NCBI GenBank assembly: GCA_030616935.1
Contig: JAUWWJ010000014.1
Span: 1-12,587 of the forward strand
Reading direction: 5' to 3'
Length of the DNA: 12,587 nucleotides
DNA from: Planctomycetaceae bacterium
Lineage (GTDB): Bacteria; Planctomycetota; Planctomycetia; Pirellulales; UBA1268
Below are positions 1 through 7,150 of the stretch, one piece after another (the stretch's first letter is position 1; every line of letters begins with the position of its first letter). The translations under genes and the position numbers were made by a program. The notes under the pieces were generated by a model that saw nothing but the letters and a program-made list of their open reading frames with translations, did not search any database and was not told where the DNA came from.

Positions 1-16
1 CCTGGGAATCATGGGA

Positions 17-52
17 AATGTTTGTATTCATGCTTGTGTTCATGCTTGTGTT
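17..52. repeat. Short tandem repeat, 12-bp unit, about three copies
   Basis: Two identical 12-bp units (CATGCTTGTGTT) lie at 29-40 and 41-52, with a degenerate third copy at 17-28 matching at 9 of 12 positions. The block begins at the stop codon of the minus-strand oxidoreductase (TAA, 53-51). Read on the minus strand, each perfect unit contains an ATG. An open frame from the ATG at 43-41 runs off the window edge and would begin MNTSMNTNIS, so the repeat may lie in the first codons of the next minus-strand gene. An AAGAG about ten bases upstream of that ATG is a weak ribosome-binding site. Fewer than 15 codons are visible, so I do not call a gene. Confidence 0.6.
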
Positions 53-1424
53 ACTCTTGGGCTGCTGCCATCGATGTGATCCAGCCTGCAGCATAATCGG
101 CAGAATCCAGTACGCCATTTAATGTGGAGTCAAACAGGTAATCCCCAACTACGAGAAGGTGTGGGCACGTGCCAGCATCAGGGCAATGTTTTGCATCATT
201 TCCACGTTGTTGGAAGCCACCCGGCTGAGCACTTACTGCGCCGAGCCAGCGATGTATTTTGGCCTCACAGAAAAGTTCTTTCGCTTCTTCTCGGTGAGAT
301 GGGAGTGAGTTGATTGCTGCAGATATCAGTTCCTCATCACTGTGATTGGCCATCTCTTGGGCCGCAGTGCCTCCGAGCAGCCAGCCGAGGACTCCGTACT
401 GTGCTTCCGGTATTCGTGACGACTCGTCATAGAGGCAACAGCCGTCAAAAGCATCAAGCATGCAGTAAGAATCATGAAGCCATGATTTCTAGAATGGCTT
501 CTCAAAGAGGATTGAGATTCGAAGATAATCAGCAGGATGATCATGGTGCGCAATGTGGTTTTGCACAGCAGAGGCAAGCGAGCTGTCGAGAAACATCAGC
601 TTCTTCAGCGGGTCGATTGGGAGAGCGACGACAACGGCGTCGAATTCTTCACTCTGATGACCATGTTCTGTGTTCCAAGAGAGTTCGAGTGTATTTTGTC
701 TGCCCTTTTTGACAGTTGTTACCTTGGCATTCAATCGAACGTCTGCAGAAAGGCGACAGGCGAGGGCATGGACGAGAAGATCATTGCCCCCAGTAATGCT
801 GTATAACTGCATGTAAGCGGGATCGTTCATGAGATAGTTGTCGAGCCCGTATCGATGGCTTGTCTGAGCAGGCTCTGCGGCAAGGTCGCTATGGATGTGC
901 TGCTGAATATACTTTTTTGTTTTATTCGATAGGCGATCGAGCGATGTGCTGAAGCGCTCTTCTTGAAGACTCGTGCCCCTAGCGTTGATGTGAGAAGTCG
1001 AAGTGCCATCATAAAACTGCCGCGGTGATACTTCTGATTTCGCGCGGTTGTTGAACTGTAGGAATTCATGAAGAGCACTCTCACCAAGACTGTCGTGTAC
1101 ATCCTCAATTGTTCCCAAGACCTTGTTTTCTTGGACTATTGATGTGCCGCCCATCGGCTGTGTTTGAAGACCAAAGTGCTCGATGAGCTCTCGAAGCGGA
1201 TCTTCATCTATCAAGGAGTAATCATAAAACTCAGCGGCACCAGCTTCGTACTGTATGCCTTTGGCTGTAAACTGCTCAGTTAACAATTTTCCTCCGAGTC
1301 GATTGCTTGACTCGAAAATAGAAATCCTGAGAGGTGTGGAGCAGAGTTGCTCGAGACGATAGGCAGTAAAGAGGCCGCCCGGCCCTCCACCAATAATCCC
1401 AATATTCCACCGAGGTATGTTCAT
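51..1424 (-). pseudogene. FAD-dependent amine oxidase-like oxidoreductase, interrupted by one in-frame amber codon
   Basis: This looks like a flavoprotein of the amine oxidase / protoporphyrinogen oxidase superfamily, about 456 sense codons. The N-terminus carries the dinucleotide-binding GxGxxG (Gly12, Gly14, Gly17), an acidic residue ending the second strand (Glu38) and the RLGGK loop (42-46). The C-terminal part has the second FAD signature, VVGDYLFDSTLNGVLDSADY, near the end. The reading frame is intact except for one TAG at codon 312 (491-489), after FEKPF. The nine codons after it (KSWLHDSYC) lead straight into MLDAFDGCCLYDESSR in the same frame, so this is one gene with a nonsense codon, not two genes. 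From memory, relatives have Trp after PF, and TGG to TAG is a single-base change. The substrate is unknown. It lies 99 bp downstream of the M20 peptidase on the same strand. No Shine-Dalgarno sequence is evident before the ATG. A base-call error or a true null allele are both possible. Confidence 0.75.
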
Positions 1425-1523
1425 AATGTACGAAACGTCGTGGCACAGAAAAAGTTGTGTTGAGACGAGTAATAAATCAGTTCGGAAAGACGAATTGCTT
1501 TGCCGAAGGAAACGAAACGGATT
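1425..1523. other. Gap between two minus-strand genes, no clear signal
   Basis: These 99 bases separate the stop codon of the M20 peptidase from the start codon of the oxidoreductase. I found no convincing promoter, terminator hairpin or small gene in them. Whether the two genes share a transcript cannot be decided from the sequence. Confidence 0.4.
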
Positions 1524-2807
1524 CTAATCCATCGTGGCTAGTATAATCGCAGTTTGGCAGGCAGCCTTGTAGGCTTCGAGGTCAAGCCATTCATTGGTTG
1601 TATGGATGTCATGCTGTCCGCAGCCAAGAGTGACTGTTGGTATGCCATTGGCTGCCATCCAATTCGCATCCAAGCCACCATTGGAGATGTCGTAGTAAGG
1701 TGTGTGACCGAGGGCTTGGAGTGCCCTGTGTGCAGTTGTAATTGAGGGGTCGTTTTTTGTGAGCCGAAAAGCTTCGTAGTCGAGTCGTTTTGATATTGAA
1801 ACGGTCCCCTTACGACCGCTCGCCGATTTCACTTGATTTGCTGCTTTTTTAAATGCCTTCTCGATCGCTTGAACAATCCTGTTTCGAAACGCGGTGTCAT
1901 GTCCTCGTGCCTCCGCCCGCAGCGTTGCACGTTCTGCAACAACGTTGGTAGCAGCACCGCCATGAATCACTCCAATATTGCTCGTTCCCCTCTTCGACCC
2001 TTTCTCAACTAACCCATGCCAGCCATCTTTATGCAATGATGCGATGGCAAGTGAAGCAATTGCAATTGCTGAAACGCCGTTTTCAGGCGCAACTCCGGCG
2101 TGGCTTGGGATTCCTTCGATGGTGATGTCGAGACGCTCACCACCGGTTGCCCCAATCGTCAGCTTGTCCACGTCCCCACCGTCGAAATTAAAGGCTAGCT
2201 TTGGTTTTCCAAGGTCAGTTGCCTTGACTGTACGAGCGCCCCACAGTCCCACTTCCTCCTGTATTGCAAAAAAGAATGTAAGCGGTGGATGGTCAATTTT
2301 TTGACGTAGGATTTCAATCGCCGTTGAGAGCACGACGCCACACCCGGAACGGTCATCCGCGCCGAGACCCGTCGCTGGATTACCACTTTTTACGATGTCT
2401 CCACGAATGACAGGTTTTGTTCCTTCACAAACAGGGACAGTATCCATGTGTGCCATAAGGAGTCGGCGTGGCCCTCTTCGCGTACCAGGGAATTTTATGA
2501 TTAAGTTTCCACAGTTGCCTTTCAGAGGTGTTTTTTTATGTGCCTGATCAAATGAGATGATGTTTTTTGAGCAGCCAGCGTCGAGTAGTTTTTTTCGAAT
2601 GGCTTCAGCGACTTGTTTTTCCTTTCCTGAAATGCCAGGAATCTTTAAAAGATCAAGAACAGTTTTTTGTGCTCGTCCCAAATCAATCTCGGGTATGTTT
2701 GACTGGTCTTGTGCAGCAAGTTGTGCAGCGCGTTTTACTTTTGCGCGAGGTTTTTTTTGAAGCAATGGACGGGAAGTTTTTCTTTTTGTTGATGTGGAGT
2801 GTGCCAT
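1524..2807 (-). CDS. M20-family metallopeptidase, peptidase T-like
   Basis: A 427-residue di-zinc aminopeptidase or hydrolase of the M20 family, likely cytoplasmic and acting on short peptides; the substrate is not proven. The zinc site is complete by motif: AHMDTVP with His120 and Asp122, the GADD bridging aspartate (Asp151), the Glu184-Glu185 pair that supplies the general base, Asp209 in FNFDGG, and His402 in a GQHDIHTTNEW block resembling the PepT C-terminal motif. A dimerisation domain is expected at about 222-335, with EGIPSHAGVAPENG in it. The first 40 residues are unusual: a Lys/Arg-rich, low-complexity tail with no counterpart in the core fold. The next in-frame Met is deep in the catalytic domain, so the ATG at 2807 is the only reasonable Met start, although no Shine-Dalgarno precedes it and a TTG near codon 43 could remove the tail. 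The start overlaps that of the divergent gene at 2806. It ends in TAG. Confidence 0.88.
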   Translation of the reverse strand: MAHSTSTKRKTSRPLLQKKPRAKVKRAAQLAAQDQSNIPEIDLGRAQKTVLDLLKIPGISGKEKQVAEAIRKKLLDAGCSKNIISFDQAHKKTPLKGNCGNLIIKFPGTRRGPRRLLMAHMDTVPVCEGTKPVIRGDIVKSGNPATGLGADDRSGCGVVLSTAIEILRQKIDHPPLTFFFAIQEEVGLWGARTVKATDLGKPKLAFNFDGGDVDKLTIGATGGERLDITIEGIPSHAGVAPENGVSAIAIASLAIASLHKDGWHGLVEKGSKRGTSNIGVIHGGAATNVVAERATLRAEARGHDTAFRNRIVQAIEKAFKKAANQVKSASGRKGTVSISKRLDYEAFRLTKNDPSITTAHRALQALGHTPYYDISNGGLDANWMAANGIPTVTLGCGQHDIHTTNEWLDLEAYKAACQTAIILATMD

Positions 2808-3249
2808 GAAAATTTTTCTTGCGGGGATTATGCAGGGGTCGCACGTTTCGGCGTGTGTGCATGATCAATCATATCGTGATTCATTACACGATATTGTACA
2901 GGGGCACTGGCCAAAGGCAGAAGTCTATGATCCATTTGCGAACCACACCGAGTCAGTGGGGTATAGCAGCGGTCGTGCTCGGGACGTGTTTTGCCAGCAT
3001 ATCCGAATGTGTCAACAGTTCGATGTGTTGATTGCGTACATTCCCGAGGCATCAATGGGAACAGCAATCGAAATGTGGGAGGCACATATGAACGCAAGAT
3101 TTGTGATCACAATTACCCCGCTCATTCATAATTGGGTGGTCCAGATCACGAGCAATGTAATTTACGGAACCGTATCAGCCTTCGTGGAATCGCTTCTGTC
3201 TGGTGAGATTGATAAACTGATAGGGCACAAACAAATTTCTCATGATTAG
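2806..3249 (+). CDS. Nucleoside 2-deoxyribosyltransferase-like protein
   Basis: A 147-residue soluble protein with the look of the nucleoside 2-deoxyribosyltransferase fold. It opens with a beta strand and loop KIFLAGIMQGS (2-12), has a VYDP segment (40-43), then DVLIAYIPEASMGTAIEMWEA (73-93). In true deoxyribosyltransferases the glutamate of the GTxxE motif attacks the sugar, and Glu89 sits there, so the active-site residue is kept. Family enzymes swap bases on deoxynucleosides, but many relatives of this short type are uncharacterised and could instead hydrolyse nucleotides or bind them. A GTG twelve bases upstream is in frame, but a GGAG at 2796-2799 is well spaced for the ATG at 2806, which I chose. 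The gene diverges from the M20 peptidase through overlapping start codons and converges on pgpA with 37 bp between stop codons. Confidence 0.72.
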   Translation: MKIFLAGIMQGSHVSACVHDQSYRDSLHDIVQGHWPKAEVYDPFANHTESVGYSSGRARDVFCQHIRMCQQFDVLIAYIPEASMGTAIEMWEAHMNARFVITITPLIHNWVVQITSNVIYGTVSAFVESLLSGEIDKLIGHKQISHD

Positions 3250-3286
3250 TTTGTGGCAAGAGCCACCAGCCAAACCAAGACATGAG

Positions 3287-3802
3287 CTATCCGTAGGAAT
3301 GCATGAGAGCCCTAATCGCGAAAAGTGTACAGGCTGCAAGCCCGGCAGCAGCCCAGTCATCGGCCATGATGCCGAGACCTGCAGGAAGATTTTCAAGCTG
3401 TCGACAAGGAGGTGGTTTCGTGATGTCAAACAGCCGAAAGAGCAGGAAAGCGAGAAGCATGGTCAGCCATATTCGCTCTTCGGGGGGAACAACAAGAAGC
3501 ACAAATGGCATTGCGGCAAATTCATCAAGGACGATGGATGAGGGGTCTTTATTTCCTCCGAGTTGCTGTGAAGCAATCGTGCAGACAGGAACGGCAAGGC
3601 AGCACACCGTCACCCATAACAGCAATTCGAGAAAGAAAGGAATCTGAGCAAATGAAAGTGCTGCGATAATTGGTAACGCTGCTGCAGACCCCCACGTTCC
3701 CGGTGCTGGACGGAGCCTGCCAATCCAAAAACATGTTGCCAAAACCACAGTTGGATGCCCCCAGGCAGCAGACTTGGTTGCATCAGAAGGTTCGGTATTC
3801 AC
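3287..3802 (-). CDS. pgpA: Phosphatidylglycerophosphatase A
   Basis: A 171-residue integral membrane phosphatase that removes the terminal phosphate of phosphatidylglycerol phosphate, the last step of phosphatidylglycerol synthesis. Three family motifs are present: RPAPGTWGS (31-39), DPSSIVLDE (86-94), and RLFDITKPPP (123-132) followed by GLGIMADDWAAA (142-153), whose acidic residues form the metal site. Hydrophobic segments at about 40-80 and 96-122, and a C-terminal helix from about 150, fit the usual multi-pass topology, and the length is normal for PgpA. The start is a GTG at 3802, preceded by AGGAA about eight bases upstream on the minus strand. It ends in TAG. It lies alone on its strand, divergent from def and convergent with the deoxyribosyltransferase-like gene, so it is probably transcribed by itself. 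Confidence 0.9.
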   Translation of the reverse strand: MNTEPSDATKSAAWGHPTVVLATCFWIGRLRPAPGTWGSAAALPIIAALSFAQIPFFLELLLWVTVCCLAVPVCTIASQQLGGNKDPSSIVLDEFAAMPFVLLVVPPEERIWLTMLLAFLLFRLFDITKPPPCRQLENLPAGLGIMADDWAAAGLAACTLFAIRALMHSYG

Positions 3803-3815
3803 GGGGTGGTTCCTG

Positions 3816-3846
3816 TTGGCAGGCTAAGAAAACAGTATCATATAAG
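3816..3846 (+). promoter_or_regulatory. Possible promoter for the def-fmt-miaB-glnE run
   Basis: In the short divergent gap between pgpA and def there is TTGGCA at 3816-3821 (four of six to the -35 consensus) and an AT-rich stretch, CATATAAG, at 3839-3846 that could serve as -10. The spacing to TATAAG is 19 bp, longer than ideal. It is the only plausible sigma70-like pair I see upstream of the four-gene run. A start site about seven bases past 3846 would fall downstream of the first possible def start at 3849. Confidence 0.25.
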
Positions 3847-3896
3847 AAGTGTTCTTTCGGAAGGAATGTTTTCGTTTCAATCGTATAGGTTTTTCC

Positions 3897-4538
3897 GTGT
3901 CCTCTTCACAAAATCCTGAACCCCAACCGTCTGCCGAGTCTTCCATCGGCAAGCTTTGCCTGGTTGAGTATCCACACCCAGCACTCTTTCGGAAGTCAAA
4001 GCCACTTCTCCGTATTGATGAAGGGGTCCGTGATGCCGTCGAACAGATGTTCGATATCATGTATGAATCTCATGGCGTGGGGTTGGCTGCAAACCAAGTT
4101 GCTCTGCCGTATAGAATGTTTGTAGTTAATGCTACGGGTGATCCTGATTCGGGTGAGGAGCTAGCCTTTCTGAATCCAATTTTGACTCGTCCACGTGGCA
4201 CAGCGATACAAGAGGAGGGTTGCCTCAGTCTTCCGGGGCTACGAGCCGACGTTCGACGGCCACAGCGAGTAGTAGTCGAGGCTTGGAGTGTAGATGGTCA
4301 GCCAATACGCATCGATCTGGATGGTTTCTTGGCCCGTGTTGTTCAGCACGAATTTGATCATCTTGAAGGACGTCTTTTCACGGATAGGCTCCCTGATGCA
4401 GCAGGTCTCGAAGTGAAGCGAGACCTTGAATTGCTTGAAGATATTTATCATGGAAAGCAATCCCGTGGTGAGTTGCCACCAGAAGATATAATCATGGCGG
4501 AACTGGATCGGCTCGAAGACCAGCGTTGTAAGTCATGA
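3897..4538 (+). CDS. def: Peptide deformylase
   Basis: A metal-dependent enzyme that removes the formyl group from the N-terminal Met of new proteins. All three diagnostic motifs are present (213-residue numbering): GVGLAANQ (60-67), EGCLSLPG (107-114) with metal ligand Cys109, and QHEFDH (150-155) with ligands His151 and His155 and catalytic Glu152. The C-terminal tail after the last motif is about 60 residues, somewhat long. The start is uncertain: the frame opens with GTG at 3849 (229 residues) and has a second GTG at 3897. I chose 3897 because it has AGGT seven bases upstream, the 3849 start has no better site, and the core fold begins only at LCLVEYPHPAL. Both choices leave a non-conserved N-tail. 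It overlaps fmt by 4 bp (ATGA), which suggests translational coupling. Confidence 0.92.
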   Translation: MSSSQNPEPQPSAESSIGKLCLVEYPHPALFRKSKPLLRIDEGVRDAVEQMFDIMYESHGVGLAANQVALPYRMFVVNATGDPDSGEELAFLNPILTRPRGTAIQEEGCLSLPGLRADVRRPQRVVVEAWSVDGQPIRIDLDGFLARVVQHEFDHLEGRLFTDRLPDAAGLEVKRDLELLEDIYHGKQSRGELPPEDIIMAELDRLEDQRCKS

Positions 4539-5575
4539 GTACATCGGACTCCAATCAGGGATTATCTGTTGTGGTCATGGGGACGGGGCCCTTTATCCTT
4601 CCGTCATTCGAGTCACTTTTGGCATCAAGGCATCGCATAGTTGCAGTTGTTACTCGTCCTACTCGTGCTGCTCGTGGAAGGCGAGCGCCAGTAAACCCTA
4701 TGCGGGAAGCTGCGGAAAAAGCTGGATTTCCATTACTTGATCCACCGGATGTAAATGCCGTAGACGTGCAAGATGAAATAAGATCGCGCGGCGCTGACGT
4801 TATGTTGGTGTGTGATTATGGCCAGATACTCTCAGCAGATACTCTTGGTACGACGCCTCTAGGTGGCATCAATCTGCACGGTTCGATCCTTCCACGGCAT
4901 CGTGGGGCTGCACCCGTACAATGGTCTATTCTTTGTGGTGATAAGCAAACAGGGGTGAGTGTCATTCACATGACACCAAAGCTTGATGCTGGTCGTGTCA
5001 TTGCAACTCGCTCTACGCTGATTGGATCAAAAGAAACATCTGCTGAGTTGGAGGCTCGGTTGGCTCAACTTGGTGTTGAGGTGGTTTTAGACTCTCTCAA
5101 CCGTTTGGAAGCAATGAAACATGCCACCAACGAGGCGGATATAACAATCGGACAGGTTCAAGATGAGAAAAAAGCGACATTGGCACCAAGAATTACAAAG
5201 CAAGACGGGGTAATCAATTGGGAAATGACCGCTACTGAAATTGATCGCCGTCGAAGGGCCTTTGACCCATGGCCTCGCTTGACAGCGTTTGTTCCGCACA
5301 TGAACGTCTTTCGTAGGCTTGTGTGCTTAGAAACAGAAGTTGTTGCAGGTCAATCAGACAACTCTTCTATTGCGCCAGGAGTAGTTAGTGAGATACGCCC
5401 AGATTGTCTGATTGTCGCTTGCGGTAAAGGAAGTCGACTAGCTATTCAGCGAGTGATACCAGAAGGAAAGCGAGCTATGCCAGCAGCCGATTTTATTCGT
5501 GGAAGTGCCCTGCGAGTAGGCTCCCAATTGCCTGTTTCGGTTGCCCATGGAGACACTCCGCAATCCTTAGGATAA
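4535..5575 (+). CDS. fmt: Methionyl-tRNA formyltransferase
   Basis: Transfers a formyl group from 10-formyltetrahydrofolate to Met-tRNAfMet, making the initiator tRNA whose formyl group Def later removes. Residues 10-200 form the formyltransferase domain, with the catalytic triad Asn113, His115 and Asp151 in GGINLHGSILPRHRGAAP and KLDAGRVI. The C-terminal tRNA-contacting domain follows, with GVINWEMTATEIDRRRRAFDPWPR at 225-248 and the late GKRAMPAADFIRG (311-323). Small departures from the usual wording are MGTGPF near the N-terminus instead of the common GTPxFA, and VCDYGQIL (92-99) where VVAYGxIL is common. The protein is 346 residues, slightly long because of a polar N-tail and about 20 extra C-terminal residues. 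The ATG lies within the def stop (ATGA), and miaB follows after 10 bp. Confidence 0.93.
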   Translation: MSTSDSNQGLSVVVMGTGPFILPSFESLLASRHRIVAVVTRPTRAARGRRAPVNPMREAAEKAGFPLLDPPDVNAVDVQDEIRSRGADVMLVCDYGQILSADTLGTTPLGGINLHGSILPRHRGAAPVQWSILCGDKQTGVSVIHMTPKLDAGRVIATRSTLIGSKETSAELEARLAQLGVEVVLDSLNRLEAMKHATNEADITIGQVQDEKKATLAPRITKQDGVINWEMTATEIDRRRRAFDPWPRLTAFVPHMNVFRRLVCLETEVVAGQSDNSSIAPGVVSEIRPDCLIVACGKGSRLAIQRVIPEGKRAMPAADFIRGSALRVGSQLPVSVAHGDTPQSLG

Positions 5576-5585
5576 GATCGAAAGC

Positions 5586-7091
5586 ATGTCTTCCACAAAA
5601 CGATTATTTATTGAGACCGTTGGCTGTCAGATGAATGTTCTTGATAGCGAGCTTGTCGTAGCAGCATTACGTCGTCAAGGGTGGGGAATGACGGCTACGA
5701 TGGCCGACGCCGATGCAATCTTCTTTAATACATGTAGTGTTCGCCAGCATGCCGAGGATAAAATCTATTCAGCCCTTGGGCGGGTACGAAAACAAAAGAA
5801 AAAAAACCCGGAACTAATCGTTGGTGTTTTGGGATGTATGGCGCAAAAAGATCAGGAAATGATCCGTGCGCGAGCTCCATGGGTTGATCTTGTTGTTGGT
5901 CCTGGGCAACTTCATAGAGTGCCCTCTCTTGTTGATTTGATTCAGGCAGGGAGTGGGCCTCAGCTTGAAGTGAGTCTTGATCGTAAATCAGGCAGTCGGT
6001 TAGAGATCGTAGACCGCGTCGAGAGTTATGATCCTGATCGAGATGCAACGATGCGGCCAACGCCATTTCAGGCATTCGTTCGGACGCAGACAGGCTGTGA
6101 CAAATTTTGCGCCTTTTGTGTCGTGCCAAGAGTACGAGGGCCAGAGCAGGCTCGGCCACCACATGCCATTATTGCTGAAGCTGAGAAACTAGTTGGTGAG
6201 GGTTGCAGGGAGATAACACTGATTGGACAGACGGTGAACAGTTATCGTTGGTCTGATGGAGGAAAAACATCTCGTCTATCTGACTTGTTGGTGGGACTGG
6301 ATGCAATCGATGGACTAGACCGTATTAAGTTTGTCACAAGTTACCCACGTGATATGACAACGGATTTGATTGAGGCAGTCCGTGATCTTCCACATGTCTC
6401 GCACTATATTCATGTGCCAGCTCAGCACGGTTCAGATGCCGTTCTTAAGCGCATGAAGCGCGGGTACACCATAGGACAGTACATGGAAATGCTTGGTCGC
6501 CTGAGAGAAGCAATTCCTCATGTTGCTGTGTCGAGTGATTTTATTGTCGGTTTCTGCGGGGAGACAGATGCAGAATTCGCATTAAGTCTCGAGCTTACGA
6601 AGACAGTGAAATTTAAAAATAGTTTTATTTTCAAGTATAGCCCGAGACCGGGAACGAAAGCATTCGATAGGCAAGCAGATGATGTACCAGAAAGTGTGAA
6701 AAAGGAAAGAAATCGTCTTCTTCAAGAGGCTCAGGCAGTTGCGAGTCTCGAAGGGAATCAACGGTTCGTCGGCTCTCGACAGCAGGTTCTCGTTGAAGGT
6801 CTTTCAACGCGCGATGAGAGGCATGCCGTAGATCCCGGGCCCGATGGTCTTGCGCAACTTACAGGCAGGACGATGTGCGATCGGATTGTAGTCTTTGATG
6901 CACCTCTTCGCCTGATTGGTAGAATGGTCGATGTGGATATCATTTCCGCCGGTGCTTGGAGCCTTGCTGGGGATGTAGCCGATGACTTGGCGAATGCTGT
7001 TCCTCTCGATCATCTAGAACAATCGGGGCCAGCAGTACACCAGATTCGGGTTCCGGCGCAGTCTCCGCCACAGATTGCACAACGGTCATAA
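5586..7091 (+). CDS. miaB: tRNA-2-methylthio-N6-dimethylallyladenosine synthase (MiaB)
   Basis: A radical SAM methylthiotransferase that converts i6A37 to ms2i6A37 in tRNAs reading codons that begin with U. The N-terminal domain has the three cysteines for the auxiliary 4Fe-4S cluster (Cys14, Cys50, Cys84). The radical SAM motif CDKFCAFC places the cluster ligands at Cys171, Cys175 and Cys178, followed by the family-typical VVPRVRGPEQAR. Later landmarks are GQTVNSY (214-220), PAQHGSDAVLKRMKRGY (278-294) and a YSPRPGTKA segment (351-359). A TRAM RNA-binding domain is expected at about 393-462. The 501 residues include a roughly 40-residue proline- and glutamine-containing tail beyond TRAM that I do not recognise. 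The wording points to MiaB and not RimO or MtaB. It sits 10 bp after fmt, so it is very likely cotranscribed. Confidence 0.94.
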   Translation: MSSTKRLFIETVGCQMNVLDSELVVAALRRQGWGMTATMADADAIFFNTCSVRQHAEDKIYSALGRVRKQKKKNPELIVGVLGCMAQKDQEMIRARAPWVDLVVGPGQLHRVPSLVDLIQAGSGPQLEVSLDRKSGSRLEIVDRVESYDPDRDATMRPTPFQAFVRTQTGCDKFCAFCVVPRVRGPEQARPPHAIIAEAEKLVGEGCREITLIGQTVNSYRWSDGGKTSRLSDLLVGLDAIDGLDRIKFVTSYPRDMTTDLIEAVRDLPHVSHYIHVPAQHGSDAVLKRMKRGYTIGQYMEMLGRLREAIPHVAVSSDFIVGFCGETDAEFALSLELTKTVKFKNSFIFKYSPRPGTKAFDRQADDVPESVKKERNRLLQEAQAVASLEGNQRFVGSRQQVLVEGLSTRDERHAVDPGPDGLAQLTGRTMCDRIVVFDAPLRLIGRMVDVDIISAGAWSLAGDVADDLANAVPLDHLEQSGPAVHQIRVPAQSPPQIAQRS

Positions 7092-7150
7092 AGGGTTATC
7101 AAGACCAACAAAGCCCTCGAATATTATTTGCTTGAACTGATCAGGCCACC

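Noticed and set aside
489..491. TAG read as a sense codon (pyrrolysine or genome-wide amber reassignment)
   Set aside because: TAG is the natural terminator of five other genes in this window at family-typical C-termini, and there is no pyl gene in view.
314..806. Plus-strand open frames of about 90-130 codons opposite the oxidoreductase
   Set aside because: The minus strand reads as a recognisable flavoprotein throughout, and the plus-strand products look like translated antisense with no domain.
3253..3266. Small hairpin GTGGC-AAGA-GCCAC between the convergent deoxyribosyltransferase-like and pgpA genes as a two-way terminator
   Set aside because: The stem has only five pairs and there is no T tract on either side, so I do not call it.
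3866..3916. Leader peptide before def, starting at an ATG right after AAGGA
   Set aside because: The AAGGA touches the ATG with no spacer, which is too close for a working ribosome-binding site, and the 16-codon product has no attenuation features.
4651..4677. Imperfect 9-base repeat (TACTCGTCC type, three units) in fmt
   Set aside because: It encodes TRPTRAARG within the normal fmt coding sequence and is explained by biased codons for Thr, Arg and Ala.
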